Positions 22,943 to 34,657 of a stretch of DNA of 64,000 nucleotides are shown here, one piece after another. Below the pieces are notes generated by a model that worked only from the letters and a program-made list of their open reading frames with translations, did not search any database and had not been told where the DNA came from. This DNA is from Agapetus fuscipes (lineage: Eukaryota; Arthropoda; Insecta; Trichoptera; Glossosomatidae), in NCBI GenBank assembly GCA_951799405.1, contig OX637361.1, forward strand, positions 7,773,156-7,837,155. Reading direction: 5' to 3'. Both the position numbers and the translations under genes were made by a program. Position 1 is the first letter of the stretch. Each line of letters opens with the position of its first letter.

Positions 22943-23161
22943 ATGCAAAGTTGAATAACTGAAAGATTTTTGGATGTAATATTTTTGCTGAAAATATTAG
23001 ATGTAGTTTTTGAGTGAACAGTTTGTCAGAAGCACAATATCACCTTTTTGTGCTGCAGTAGGTATTGAAGGTGCAAATCACTCAATTTAAACTGAAGAGG
23101 CGCATGAAGAAGAAGACTGAAAATATTTGCCTTATTTTATCGTAAGTACTATAATCAATAA

Positions 23162-23635
23162 AATCTGTAATCTAAGTTGTAAAGGTATATTTCACATTTT
23201 AAATTCATGTTACCTTTATGCATTCCCATAAGCAGGCACATTTACGTTCGCGCTTACACATGCCGCATGTGGACCTACAACATAAAAACCCAAATCTCAA
23301 ATTGACATACACCCTGCAACTCTTACCGTCCTTCCTTGAAACAAGGGTGACATTGGCAAAGTAAAGCATTTTTTACAGTAAGGTTATTTTTGATGGTATG
23401 AGGCTGACCACCCATAATGTAAAAAATGGTTCACTTTGCCAATGTCACCCCTGTTTCAGGAAAGGTCGGCAAAAATGCAGGGCTTATGTTCAATTGAGGT
23501 TTGGTTTTAATTTGTAAGTATGTACCTACACATTCACCATTTGTAAGCGCGAACTTACACGCATCTGTTTGTGGGCATGCATTTGATATGACTTTTGAAT
23601 GTTAATATACCTTTGCAACCCTAGATTATTATAGT
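23162..23635. mobile_element. Two family A copies, head to head
   Basis: A minus copy (23162-23382) and a plus copy (23393-23635) face each other across about 10 bp (GGTTATTTTTGAT). The inverted arrangement could form a stem of about 200 bp. Confidence 0.7.
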
Positions 23636-24254
23636 TTTTATTTTATGAGAAAATACCATATTTTCCCTATAAAGACTCTGATATTTTTTTTACATATTTT
23701 ACTACAAATTTTACTAAAAATTCAAGCTTATGTAATTCTAAAGAAATTATCAATGTGTCCTTTGAGGATTTTCCCAATACTTATCATGTGGAACTACTCG
23801 TATAATAATGTTTGCTCCATTTCCTTGTCCCCCACCTGTTCTGTCCCCTCACCAGGTCACCGTTTAGTACACCTCTTCCTGTCCCCCCTGAGACATAAGA
23901 GGACAGTACCACGAGTATAAAGTAAATCGAAAATGTATGGAAAATTCGACTGCACTCGAAGAGAGTGATTTAGTTTTGATAGATTTTTTCGATCTACGCA
24001 ATCGAGGCGAGTTTACGCAATGTTTACACTCGGGGTACAGGAAGTGGCTCGTTCAGTCAGAGGAGAGACCTACAGTCCAAGTAAACAGCCTTTTTACTAA
24101 AACTCTACCACAGCGTCTGACTGAAAATGTTGAGAAACTAAAGCGTTCACTTGAGGCGCTTTTTAAATTCTCATCACTTTTTTAAACGTAAAATTATACG
24201 CAAAGTTTACTACAGATTCTTGTGATGCCAATATTAGGTACTTATTTACCCTAA
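23636..24254. other. No supported feature
   Basis: Two short plus frames (23645-23920, 23937-24185) lack recognisable domains. Confidence 0.4.
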
Positions 24255-24430
24255 CAGCTTTGAAAGATGATTGAGTTACACGGACTGTAGATAACTGTTA
24301 CTCTGATGCCATTTCGCTAGGGGAGGCTATATCTTCTGTAATTTTCTTCTAGATACTAACCTTGCGAAGCTGTATCAATTCATTCATATTCATCACCTTA
24401 TTTATACATTTCGTTCTTCTGAATTCATTG
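24255..24430 (-). pseudogene. Same LINE lineage, 3' end
   Basis: The minus frame has RRTKCINKVMNMNELIQL. The 3' UTR CCCCTAGCGAAATGGCATCA GAGTAACAGTTATC matches 28866-28925. Confidence 0.65.
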
Positions 24431-24511
24431 GAAGGAAACTGCGGATAACTGTATTTGGATCTTTCTTGACCCTTTTGATGTTTTGAAAGGTGGACCACTC
24501 CATAGGCACTA

Positions 24512-24635
24512 TAAACAATGATTAGTTTTGCCAACGCCACCCCTGTTTTAGAAAACATCGGCAAAAGTTACAGGACTTATGTTCATTTCAGATTTGGGCC
24601 TTTAGAACTAATGTACACTTGTGTGCATGCATTTC
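24512..24635 (+). mobile_element. Family A fragment, central part
   Basis: AGTTTTGCCAACGCCACCCC through TTATGTTCATTTCAGATTTG matches the centre. Both ends are lost. Confidence 0.5.
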
Positions 24636-25171
24636 ATATTGTTATGATTTTACCCGTTTCAATTAAATGGAAATGCGGTTATTTATTTTGTACAATTTAT
24701 TTCAGATACGGGTCACATTCGGTACATACACAAAGTTTTTTGAACTGCTCCACGGATTAGATACAAGTCTGGCCACACAGCATCTCGGTCTCTATTTATA
24801 GGTGAGACTGTGAGTGTAAAAGTTTTATTCTCAAAACATTGGGAACTGGCACTTACGAGATTTTGAAAGGACATTCTATTTAGAATATTAGAGTAAACAC
24901 TGACACAATCTCGCACAAATATGAATACAATTATTTAAGTTAGAGACTTCACAGACTCACACAAATACACTCACACCAACTCACACAGACACACAATTAA
25001 ACATTCGCAACAATATGAATCTTCAATGTTAAAATAGCTTTAAGACTTTAATTATACATTATTCACTTTTATGGTTTTAATTGTGGAATAAGCTTATATG
25101 GTAAAGGTATTCTTTACTTTTTCTTAACTTCTTAAATTGTAATACGTTTTCCTATTTTTTCCGATTGACTA

Positions 25172-25421
25172 TTCCTTGACTCATAGGTTGGTATGAGGCG
25201 GACCACCTATAATGTAAAAAATGGTTCACTTTGCCAATGTCTATTCTGTTCCAGGGAAGGTTGGCAAAAGTTGCAGGGCTTATGTTCATTTGAGGTTTGC
25301 ATTTTAATTTGTAAGTACACATTCAGCCTTTATAAGCGCGAACTAACACGTGTCTGTTTGTGAGCATGCATTTGATATGAGCTTTGAATGTTAATGTATC
25401 TTTGCAACTTAGATATAGATA
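25172..25421 (+). mobile_element. Family A copy
   Basis: Starts TTCCTTGACTCATAGGTTGG and ends TCTTTGCAACTTAGATATAG. Confidence 0.78.
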
Positions 25422-25961
25422 TTTATATGTAATTTTTTTTTAAAAAACAACCATTCATATAATATTTCTCTTACAAAATCTCAGCTTGTATTGACCTCAC
25501 TTTTCAGGTAAAATAATTTTGAGTAGCAGAAAAATTGAGTATGCAAATTTTGAGATGTTTTAAAGTACTAGCAGAAATAAGTATTGAAATTGTTGTAAGG
25601 ATGGTTTTAAGTATTTGCGTCACGTCCTGTGGTACTCCGCGAACACCTCAGAGCAAATTGAATAAAGCCTTCCACTCGGAGCGAAGGCTGCACTCGTATT
25701 AAAGCTTTTTACGAAAATATACATTCAAAATGTGACTGGAAAATAGGGCGAATAATATTTGTTTGCATTGTATATTTTGAGATGGAAATGAAAATTAAAT
25801 TTAAAACTCTAGATTCAGAAATATACTGTCACGAATGTGTGTTTTTACTTGTGTGAGTGTGTCTGTGTCTCTTGATGTAGGTGCTTGTATGATTGTACCT
25901 GTATTTGCTCGAATATTCTGTAAAGAATATTCTGGCATGGTCTTCCTTGCATTCATGGAAT

Positions 25962-26210
25962 TCTTCGACTTATAAGTTGGTATGAGGTCGACCGCACACA
26001 TACTGTAAGATATAGTTCACTTTTCCAATGTCACCCCTGTTTCAGGGAAGGTGGGCAAAAGTGCAGGGTTTATGTACATTTGAGTTTTAGATTTTAAATT
26101 GTGTGTACACATTTGTAAGCGAGAACCTATACGTGTCTGTTTATGGGCTTGAATTCAATATGAATTTTAAATGTTGATACATCTTTGCAACTTAGATTAT
26201 AGATTATTCT
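25962..26210 (+). mobile_element. Family A copy
   Basis: Starts TTCTTCGACTTATAAGTTGG and ends CTTTGCAACTTAGATTATAG. The interior lacks part of the GTAAGTACACATTCAG block. Confidence 0.75.
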
Positions 26211-26492
26211 GAATAATACATATTGTTTTCAACCCTCATCAAAACACAAAAACTAATCAGCATTTTTCAGGAGACTCTCCATCATGCACAGCGTCCAGAT
26301 AATCTGATTTCATCACTAGATACTCACCCTTCATTCTCTCCATCCCTCTCCTTCATTTCACCACCATTCCCTTCACTTCCCCCCCTTTCATCAACCATAA
26401 TAAATAATGAGAACAAGAAATTACATGCGTCAAGAATGGACTCCGCGTATGAATCGATATAAATACGAAATTGTGACAAAATTCAATAAAAA

Positions 26493-26730
26493 ATTCTTGA
26501 ATTATAGGTTGGTATGAGGCTGACCACTCATACTGTAAAAAATGGTTCACTTTGCCAATGCCACCTCTGTTCCAGGGAAGGTCGGCAAAACTTTCAGGCT
26601 TATGTTTATTTGAAGTATGGATTTTAATTTGTAAGCGCGAACTTACACGTGTGTGTTTGTGGGCTTGCATTTGATATGATCTTTGAATTTTAATATATCC
26701 TTGCAACTTAGATTAAAGATTATTATTACA
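26493..26730 (+). mobile_element. Family A copy
   Basis: Starts ATTCTTGAATTATAGGTTGG and ends CCTTGCAACTTAGATTAAAG. Confidence 0.75.
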
Positions 26731-26736
26731 GACCCG

Positions 26737-26773
26737 TGTGCAGACCCGTGTGCAGACCCGTGTGCAGACGTGA
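26737..26773 (+). repeat. Three tandem units GCAGACCCGTGT
   Basis: CAGACCCGTGTG is repeated three times directly after a family A copy and before a LINE 3' end fragment. Confidence 0.85.
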
Positions 26774-26778
26774 GACTT

Positions 26779-26815
26779 TTCCCAACCCTAGCGTAATAGC
26801 GACAGAGCAACAGTA
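26779..26815 (+). pseudogene. Same LINE lineage, 3' UTR scrap
   Basis: CCTAGCGTAATAGCGACAGA GCAACAGTAATC matches the 3' UTR of the 28.9-kb copy in plus sense. Confidence 0.45.
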
Positions 26816-27177
26816 ATCTCCAACCCTTCATCACCACCCTCCTGAGAGTGGTGTGCTGGATACCACCCCGTCGTCCCGCCGTCCATAGCGTCCTCATTAA
26901 CTTCCGGAAGCCTGCTCAGCAGACCAATTTCCCTCGGACCTCTGGCAATTAGTACAGCAGGGGTCACCAAATCACGGCATCCATCAGCCGGCGCATGTAG
27001 AGGCACGGGGATAGCGCAGGCAGATAGAGGATAACGACAAAAATCAACTAGACAAATGGATAACTCGATTATTTGAATTTTTGCAAAAATATGATCCTTG
27101 GTCAAAAAAAAAATTCATCAAAAAAATCGGCAGGTACTTATTTATTATCACCATTACAGCATTTACATACTTTACTT

Positions 27178-27253
27178 AAAGCGCCCCTGGCGTGGCTAGT
27201 GCCATTTAAAGGCGCTATATAAAAATTGGCCAATTATTATTATTATTATTGAA
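27178..27253 (+). mobile_element. LINE 3' end with (ATT)n tail
   Basis: AAGCGCCCCTGGCGTGG, then TTAAAGGCGCTATATAAAAA and ATTATTATTATTATT is the usual end of several animal LINEs (snap-back GGCGCT then simple repeat). No coding part remains. Confidence 0.55.
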
Positions 27254-27389
27254 CATTTAATTTTAAAGCAGATTATAATGTAAGGAAAATAGAAGTAATA
27301 ATGCACATATGTACTGGAATAGTCTCGAGCTTTTTACCAATATCTGATACGAAGACAAATGAACCTTTCTGGTAGAACAAAAATCAACA

Positions 27390-27503
27390 CGCAACAAGCG
27401 ACTTTATACAGAATGAAAAGGACGCACTTATGTCAATCGAGTGGGTAGTTTTTTTTATCAGTTTAAAGTCACATATGCTAACGTTGAAAATACCGGGCCT
27501 AAG
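27390..27503. mobile_element. MITE D, right part
   Basis: GCGACTTTATACAGAATGAA through CTAACGTTGAAAATACCGGG; the left inverted end is missing. Confidence 0.65.
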
Positions 27504-27694
27504 TGCTAGACTATATAAGTCAGTGTGTGTGAGAGTGAAGTGATCAAATTTAATGGGTGAAGCAACATTATTGCTAAAGACGTTTTCTATATGACGCCGA
27601 CGTCTTCCGGAGGTATCCTTGCTGCGCGACGATCAAGGATGAAATGATTGATTGAAGAACAAGTAGGCAAAAATGTATTTTATTAAAGTTATTT

Positions 27695-27900
27695 TCTTCG
27701 GCTCACAAGCCTTGAAGACTCAAGGCCTCCCGCAACAACAATTCTCCAGGACTCTCTGTCTTGTGTTGCTTCCTTCCATGGTCCTCTTACTCCCAGAACT
27801 TCGGAATCAGCCTCGACATTGTCTGCCCACCGCATCCTGGAACGTCCAAGTGGTCTAACACCGGAGGGTACACCATCCAAGACCTTTCTGATTTTCCTTT
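27695..27900 (-). pseudogene. LINE reverse-transcriptase C-terminal fragment, same lineage as 14.6 kb
   Basis: The minus frame has GVRPLGRSRMRWADNVEADS and DRESWRIVVAGGLESSRLVS. Confidence 0.72.
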
Positions 27901-28099
27901 AATAAAACTTTAATTAATTTAATCATGCAGTGAATTTTAAAATCCAATAAGCTCTCACACTCATTCTTTATGATATTCAATACATTAACTTCCACTTTAG
28001 CTCATTCAAATTAAACCAAAGTTTAAATTTATTTTTACCGTACTAAAACGGTTTAAGATTTGGTTCAATTCACAGTTATGAATAAGACGTTGGGTTTTA

Positions 28100-28265
28100 T
28101 GACCTGGGGCGTAAAACAAGGTGGCAAAACGCCTCTATACTAACGATTAACCAAAAATTTACAGATGCGAAAACACGCACTAGAGGTGTTGTTTTAGTTT
28201 CCGTTCACTTTTTGGAAAGCGAGTGAGTTTGAACATAGTGTTTTATACTTGGGGTACTGAATCAA
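28100..28265. mobile_element. MITE G copy
   Basis: The core GCACTAGAGGTGTTGTTTTA and end TTTTATACTTGGGGTACTGA. Confidence 0.55.
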
Positions 28266-28473
28266 ATTAGCCATACCGTCTTACTAAACCGAGTTTACCG
28301 ATAAAACTGCTTTCATTGGCCAAACCCGGTGGCATTAAAGGGACTTAGTTTGCTCTCGAAATTACCAATCAGATTGGACGGGTACTACGTTAGGCTACGT
28401 ATATTTATGCATGACTGTATAGTCTAGTGATTTATTCTTCTTCCTCCTTAGCCTTTCTAAGTCCACTCCTGAG

Positions 28474-28640
28474 CTGGAAGTCTCATCACCACGGTAATTA
28501 TTACCTACCGAATATCGGTAATATAATTGTACGAAGACCTGTCAATGGGAGATGGCCGCAAGTGAACAGCTGATTAGTCTTAGTATAAATATTCCCAATA
28601 TTCGGTAGGTAAGAATTACCGTGGTGATGAGACTTTAAGC
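28474..28640. mobile_element. MITE E, copy 2
   Basis: Same arms (GGAAGTCTCATCACCACGGT) and the same centre (GAGATGGCCGCAAGTGAACAG) as 10212-10381. Confidence 0.8.
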
Positions 28641-28649
28641 TCTGGACGT

Positions 28650-28865
28650 CGGTCTCCTCTAATCCTATTCATTTCTGTTTATCAGCTGCTGTATTTAGCC
28701 ATCTTCTGTCTGCAGTTCTCTTGATGTCGTCCAGCCACCTCAGTTGGGGTCTCCCTATTCCCCGCTTGGACATCTTGGGCCACCACTGGACGATCCTTTT
28801 CGGTCACCTGTCATGACCAGCTCAGCGCCACTGCAGGCCACTCGCTGTATGACATCAGTGATTTA
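28650..28865 (-). pseudogene. LINE polymerase C terminus (R1/Jockey-type pattern)
   Basis: The minus frame VQWWPKMSKRGIGRPQLRWL DDIKRTADRRWLNTAADKQK matches the GRPxxRWxDDIKRTAxxxW pattern. It lies directly beside the 28866-29090 LINE end. Confidence 0.75.
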
Positions 28866-29090
28866 CTGTAACTGTACTGTAACTGTAACTCTGTCGCTAT
28901 TCCGCTAGGGGTGGACAGAGCCTCTGCAGATCTGCCTCCATTTTTTTCTATCCTAACATAACGCTTTCAATTTATTCATATCCATCACCTTTTTCATGCA
29001 CTTTCTTCTTTTACGCTCACTTTCTATATCCCATTCTTTCACAATCTCCTCAATCTGATCATTCCATTCTGCTATGCAGATTGTTATGAC
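28866..29090 (-). pseudogene. Same LINE lineage, 3' end with (TTACAG)n-type tail
   Basis: The minus frame has EEIVKEWDIESERKRRKCMK and VMDMNKLKAL. The 3' UTR CACCCCTAGCGGAATAGCGA CAGAG ends in TTACAGTTACAGTACAG. Confidence 0.72.
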
Positions 29091-29737
29091 GATCTGAAGA
29101 TGTACGTCTTTAAGATTTGAACTAAAGAAAACAAAACAGAAGAACTCGTTTGTTTTTTTTGCTCCTTAGCGTTAATAAACTTAAAAAAACCGATACTACG
29201 TGATGATGTATCGGCTAGGTTGGTGAAAAACATCCATTTGTAATATTTATTAACTTGTAACATCTTTTAACTTGTAAATTATCTTAAAAATCTATGAAAT
29301 ACAGCATCTGTCAAAAGCTTACATTTTTTAAAAGGCACGCAATAAAATTTCAAGAAACGGAGAAATTCACTCAAGTTGCAGCTTTCACCTGTGTCTGTAG
29401 ATTTTCAAAATACCAGGAGCCGTATAATTTTATGACCAGCAGACAGAGCGGGGTATAGAAAGCGGCTGTGACAAAGTGCCCCTTGAAAACCAAACTCATA
29501 TTCCTATGGTTTATGATTCGGGGTTGTTTATACATATACATAATGCATTGTTACATATTTTTGTTATCTTTTCTATTTCTATACTAAACTATCTAAATTA
29601 GTAAAAAAATATTGTTCGATTTTCGACTGGTTTTCAACCTTTCAGAAGGCAGTAGAGCTCTGAAGAGGTTACTCACAGTACTCGTAAAGTGACGAAACGT
29701 AAGCTAGCGAATCGGCACTGTAAAAAACATCATCATC
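29091..29737. other. No supported coding feature
   Basis: 29655-29705 contains a CTGAAGA-hairpin-GACGAAACG motif discussed in the findings; otherwise nothing. Confidence 0.4.
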
Positions 29738-30700
29738 ATTCATTGACTTATAGGTTGCTATGAAACTGACTACCTATACTGTAAAAAATGCTTCACTTTG
29801 CCAATGTCACCCCTGTTTCAGGGAAGGTTGGCAAAAACTGCGGGGCTTATGTTCATTTTAGGTTTGGATTTTAATTTGTTAGTTTGCACACATGCAGCAT
29901 TTGTAAGCGCGAATTTATACATATTTTATATTATTTTATATACACATTTGTACACCAACCTATTCTTTCTGGCCAGAAACAGGTATTAATATCATCAATA
30001 AAAATTCATTTTTGTATATTTTAATGAATTAATATTTAACTAATGACATATTATGTTGAACCAGGATCAAAGTTATGTTTAAATGACCCAGGCGGGGATC
30101 GAACCATGAATCATACATGTCTGATTGTAGACATACATTTATTATGAATCTTAAATGGTAATACATATTTGCACGACTGGTCCGTAGTTCAGTGGTAACA
30201 CATCGGACTCTGAATGAAAGGTTGTGGGTTCGAATCCCGGCGGAGCACAAAAAATATACCATTTCTTTTTTCAAATTTGCTCTTCGCTGGGTTGAAAAAT
30301 TCATAAACCTTTACCAATGACCGGTCACCAAAGGTCCATCCAGCCTTACAGCAACTGGGTCTTGCTTGAGAATAGGCGCTTTGTAGCGACGACGACCAAG
30401 CTCGTAAAAAGGTCAATAGTTCAATTGTTAGAATACTTGCATTCCATACCGAGAGCAAGGGTTCGATCTCAAGGTTTACTCAGCTTTCACAAGAAATGAG
30501 AACCAGCCCTCCCAAGAGCTGAGAAACCTTCACTTCAACTGAAAGTGGTTGGTGTGAGGCCGGCCCCCTTACCCGTAAAAATAAATAGGTCCCGAATCGC
30601 TACATGCGACCCCTTCGGGGATAACGCAGGCAAGAAGTTACACTATTTGTGTAGCTTAGTTGCGTTGCGTTTTGCAGCTTAGATTGTAGATTATTATAGA
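29738..30700 (+). mobile_element. Family A copy interrupted twice
   Basis: The 5' part (29738-29922) is followed by about 185 bp of other sequence that contains a minus tRNA-like B box (GGGATCGAACC). Family A resumes at 30108-30176, is broken by the B-C SINE dimer (30177-30672), and finishes at 30673-30698 (GCTTAGATTGTAGATTATTA). Confidence 0.65.
30177..30672 (+). mobile_element. SINE dimer B-C inserted into a family A copy
   Basis: The head is GGTCCGTAGTTCAGTGGTAA with B box GGTTCGAATCCC; the body ends CCAAGCTCGTAAAAA; C starts GGTCAATAGTTCAATTG and ends with TTGCGTTGCGTT. The flanking family A sequence is split at TTTGCA, which is present on both sides and acts as the target duplication, and family A resumes with GCTTAGATTGTAGATTA at 30678. 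Confidence 0.8.
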
Positions 30701-31149
30701 CAATCCTAAGACGTCTTCAAGATATCTTTTGCATCTCAAATGGAATAATTCTTCACGAGGGGAGACCGGGAACCGCTAAGACATTGCTCGTTACCAAATA
30801 AATAACAAACCACTTCGCGTAATTGACTCTTCAGTTATGTATTTTGTAGTCGAGTACTCGCTCATCTCACCCTCCCCCCCACCGAGCAAAGCTACTTATA
30901 AATTCTTGATATTCGCGATTGAAAAAAATATCTTTTGCATGCAAATTTCCCTTACACCAAGATTCTGGTGTCTCAAGAAATATTATAATTTCATGCAAAT
31001 ATATTTTTTTATATTTATCAATCAATAAATACTAGACGGTTAAAGTAAGGTGATTAAATTTTTAGGGTTGCTTTCTTTGTCTTTGTTGAAAATAATAACG
31101 ATTTTTTTTAAAGGGCTTTTCATTAGCAATAGTAGAAGTTTAAGGGTGT

Positions 31150-31428
31150 ACAAAAACACAACTAAGCTGCAGATATTGAGTACTTCATATCGCATTGTCT
31201 CCAAAGTGATCATATGTGGCGTGTGGAACCTATTTATTTTCACAGGTGAGGGGGCAACACTTAAATTGGAGTTTTTCCAACTTCAGGGGGATTGCTTTCA
31301 CGTCTTGTGCTAAGTAAACCTTACCGGTATTTCTATTTTGGACTTGAAATAAACAATGAAACGGGAAACCATTTAGGGATCGAACCCTAGCACCCTAGCA
31401 CTCAAGTTTTCTACCAACTACGCATTAG
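31150..31428 (-). mobile_element. Family C SINE, diverged
   Basis: The minus strand shows GGTTCGATCCC, the CCCGTTTCATTGTTTATTTC body segment, CCTGTGAAAATAAATAGG, and the 3' AGCTTAGTTGTG end. The hairpin around CACTTCAACTGAAGTG is decayed. Confidence 0.6.
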
Positions 31429-31559
31429 AACTTATTCAAATTTTTGTATACTCGGTCTAAAATATATATAACTGCAACCTAGATTTTTTTATGGAGTTAA
31501 AAAATTAGTATGCATACAGTTTTTTGCTTTAACTTTGTACAAACAAAATGAAAATATTA

Positions 31560-31740
31560 GATTGATCCAACAAAGGGCTTTACTTTCCCTTGTCCGTTCT
31601 GGTTACACAGTACCCGTAGTACTCACATAATAGTTCTTCCCAAAAATATATGTAAACTAAAACAGTGCCTCCATCGAGCATTTTAGTTTACATACACTTT
31701 TGGTGAAACGGTGCTTTTTGTGTTTATAAGGCGAGGCTTC
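31560..31740. mobile_element. MITE G copy
   Basis: AACTAAAACAGTGCCTCCAT, the core, then TTTACATACACTTTTGGTGA. Confidence 0.5.
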
Positions 31741-32032
31741 AAAGCACTGGCGCAATCAACTAACCGAATCAAACCTAATCCAACAATGTCCCAAACGTAA
31801 CAACTGGGCAGTGTCCCAAATGTATCTATCAACCAGGCGGATGACGCCCACTGTTCGTCAACTGTTCAAGGAACTATGGAAATAAAACGACGGAATACTG
31901 TCAAAGGATTGAAAATGGAAAAAACAAATACGCAATTACATGAAATAGGTGTTGCAGTTTATCGACGCTTTTTTTCCAAGGCAAGACAAATCAAGGAAAA
32001 CTCTGTTTTTCTAAGCAAACATTCTACGCAAT

Positions 32033-32285
32033 CATCTATAATCTAAGATATAAAGATATATGACATTTAAGATTCATATTAAATGCAATCCCTCAAGCAG
32101 ACACGTTTAAGTTCGCGCTTAAACATGCCGCATGTGGACTTACAACATAAAAACCCAATCTCAAATAGACATATCCATGCCGACTTTCCCTGAATTGACT
32201 TACCCTGTGTGACATTGCCAAAGCGAATATTTTTTTTACAGTATGGGTGATCAGCCTCATACCAAACTTTATGTCAATTATTTGC
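32033..32285 (-). mobile_element. Family A copy
   Basis: Minus: 3' end ATCTATAATCTAAGATATAA and 5' end TCATACCAAACTTTATGTCA. The interior has a short insertion near CTGAATTGACTTACC. Confidence 0.7.
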
Positions 32286-32459
32286 AATAAATCCAAGCAA
32301 ATAAAAAAAAATCTAGTACTTTGATGATGATTGATTATAAATCAAATAATACAATGGAGAGTCAAGTAAGTACGGGGTATAAAATCCATGTGTAATTCAG
32401 AGTCGAAAGGCAGAAAATCAAAGCTGAGGACTGGCTCGCAGTGTTCACCCTCTTGTAAA

Positions 32460-32640
32460 GCCGGCAGCCCTTTACCCCTAATCATATAAACTCCCCATAA
32501 CCTTGGTTTTATAACCATCGGACGGAAATTTGGCGTCGCCCTTTATGTCCAGAACAGCCGCCGGTCCCAATAACGCGTGTAGGGCGGGGGCGGGGGCGGT
32601 TACCAAAGGATTGATTCTGCTACGTTGCGAGTGATATATT
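32460..32640. promoter_or_regulatory. GC-rich segment with Sp1/KLF-like boxes
   Basis: GGGCGGGGGCGGGGGCGG (about 32582-32600) follows CGCCGGTCCC and CGCGTG. Repeat-free. It could be an enhancer or promoter, or a G-quadruplex. Confidence 0.25.
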
Positions 32641-33668
32641 AGATCAATAGGTGTGTATAGGCTGCAAAAGACTTCAATCTTTGGGAAATGAGTGAAAGAA
32701 ATACGAGGTTAAACTGAATGTTAAACTGTTAAAATTTAAATGAGAGATCTGGACGTAGGTTTTTTTTTAAATAGGACAGGAAGGTAAAAATAAAGCTAAA
32801 CGTATGAAAGCCTCATACGATGTAGGTTGGAATTGTAAAAAAATTGTTGTTACAAAAGGATACATATTGGATTCAAATGTCTATAATAAGAAGAACGCGT
32901 TCCATATTAAATCACGAACAATATCTCTACTAAATTTTATAGAACCAAAATAATTATACTAAAACACTGTTTTATTTTCATTCATTTTATAAGTATACAT
33001 GAACGTTTTCCATCTCTCGATCATCTATTATTAATGTTTTAATAAAAATATATTAATAAATTGAATTAAAATAAAACAGTGTTGTAGTATATTTTTTTAC
33101 ATCAAATATGACTTTTCACATAGTTGTACACAAACCATACAAAATCTAATCAAGAAAAATATTAAGATTGATTATTTATAATTGTTCTACTCAGGGGCAT
33201 TTTAAGCTATTTTGGGTAGGGTCCAACGCTGCTAAGCCCCCCCCCCCCCAAATAAGGAGGTAATGACATTTTTTTAAACACAATTTAATGACAATCGAAA
33301 TACCTACGCAAAAATGCTAGGCTGGTTTGTTATTGGTTTGGTTTGGCGTGCAGCGTGGTACGGGTAGGTAATACCTACCTACTAGGTATGGCGTGGCAGC
33401 AGACTCCCATCCACGGCTTGGCACGTAAAAACATTGTTTTATTATTTACAACAATTTTTTGCAAAAGGTATAATTTTTTTTGTAATTTCTTTCAAAAGTA
33501 CCTACATACCTACCTATTTGTTTTTTTATTGAAGAATTATTTCTCATGTTTTTTAATTTTTTTTTTCAAGAGGAGCTAAGTAGATACTGTAAAAAAATTA
33601 ACCCAAAAGGGCCCCCGCGGGGCCTTGGGGCCCTGTCCGCTGCGGGTACTGCGGACCCCACTTAAATC
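32641..33668. other. No supported feature
   Basis: AT-rich with a C14 run at 33239-33251. Confidence 0.5.
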
Positions 33669-33790
33669 GTCAACGACGTTAGCCATGTTGAAAGCACCGG
33701 TTCCCATAGATCACCGAAGTTAAGCAACATTGGGCGTGGTCAGTGCTTGGATGGGTAACCGCTCAGGTACACCGCGTGTCGTTGGCATCT
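33669..33790 (+). rRNA. 5S rRNA-like sequence serving as a SINE head (probably not a functional 5S gene)
   Basis: The 122-nt segment has the length and internal control boxes of an arthropod 5S rRNA: GTCAACGAC at the start, TCACCGAAGTTAAGC, CTTGGATGGGTAACCGC, and CACCGCGTGTCGTTGGC at the end. The two ends pair (GTCAACGAC with GTCGTTGGC). No T-run terminator follows, because a tRNA-like SINE starts one base later. This indicates a retroposed head rather than a working gene, though an accidental insertion of a SINE next to a dispersed 5S copy is possible. Confidence 0.7.
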
Positions 33791-34116
33791 TGGACCGGTC
33801 CGTAGTCCGTAGTGGCAACACTTCGGACTCGTAAATGGAAGGTTGTGGATTCGAATCCCGGCGGAGCACAAAAATATACCATTTATATTTCGAATGTGCT
33901 CTTCGCTGGGTTGAAAAATTCATAAACCTTTACCAATGACCGGTCACCAAAGGTCCATCCAGCCTTACAGCAACTGGGTCTTGCTTGAGTATTGGCGCTT
34001 TGTAGCGACGACAAAGCTCGTACACCTCTGCGGCACTACAACAAGTGTCATAGACCCCTAGAGTCTTTAGAATCTAGGGAGTCTCCCGCACAGGATTTCT
34101 TAAAAAAAAAAAAAAA
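33669..34116 (+). mobile_element. Composite SINE: 5S-rRNA head, tRNA-like unit, B body, LINE 3' tail
   Basis: It has four parts in order. 33669-33790 is a full-length 5S-rRNA-like sequence (ATCACCGAAGTTAAGCAAC, then GTGCTTGGATGGGTAACCGC, corresponding to 5S box A and box C). 33797-33868 is a tRNA-like unit with B box GATTCGAATCCC and an anticodon loop reading CTCGTAA. 33869-34021 is the family B body. 34022-34116 is a tail matching the 3' ends of LINE fragments at 48290-48376 and 34478-34657, ending CTTAAAAAA. The element therefore has two potential Pol III promoters and a LINE recognition tail. Confidence 0.8.
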
Positions 34117-34477
34117 CTGGCACTGGTTCTACTTGTAGAACAAAGTGTGGCAAAGTAGGAAAAAATGGATTTATTTTTTTGACAAAATTGTACAATTTTT
34201 TGACAGGACTAACATAGCAATAAAAGTATTCATCTAGCACACCTGTCCCGCCACTTCTCTCACATGAGATGGTAATAAACCTGAAAGGGGATCTCCCTCC
34301 TCACTTTGGTTCACCATGGGAGGAGGGAAGTCCCTTTATCACCCTTAGGCCATCCTACACAAAGTGTCCAGCCAAGTGGACAATGCAATGATATTCCTTC
34401 CTTATATTCCTGCAACTCAAATAGGTACTCACCAATCTGTTGAGTTCGTTAATTTGCTTCAAACTCCAGTGGACCAT

Positions 34478-34657
34478 TTAATTTTTTTTTCAAGGAACCC
34501 TGTTCGGAAGACTCCCTAAATTCGAGAGACTTTAGAGGTCTATGGCACTTGTTGTAGTGCCGCAGAGGTATTGAAGATTAGGCAGTCCTGATCAAGTTGC
34601 AAGGCCGTTAGCTGCGCAGTGCTGTGGTTTGTGTTGCGTTGACGCTAAAAAACACAT
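34478..34657 (-). pseudogene. LINE 3' UTR, 5'-truncated copy with A tail
   Basis: The minus strand holds ACGCAACACAAACCACAGCA, the CTCTGCGGCACTACAACAAG tail, and GTTCCTTGAAAAAAAAA at the 3' end. Confidence 0.72.

Noticed and set aside
26788..27105. 105-codon minus frame through a GC-rich segment
   Set aside because: No recognised domain, and part of it overlaps LINE 3' UTR scrap and tandem repeats.
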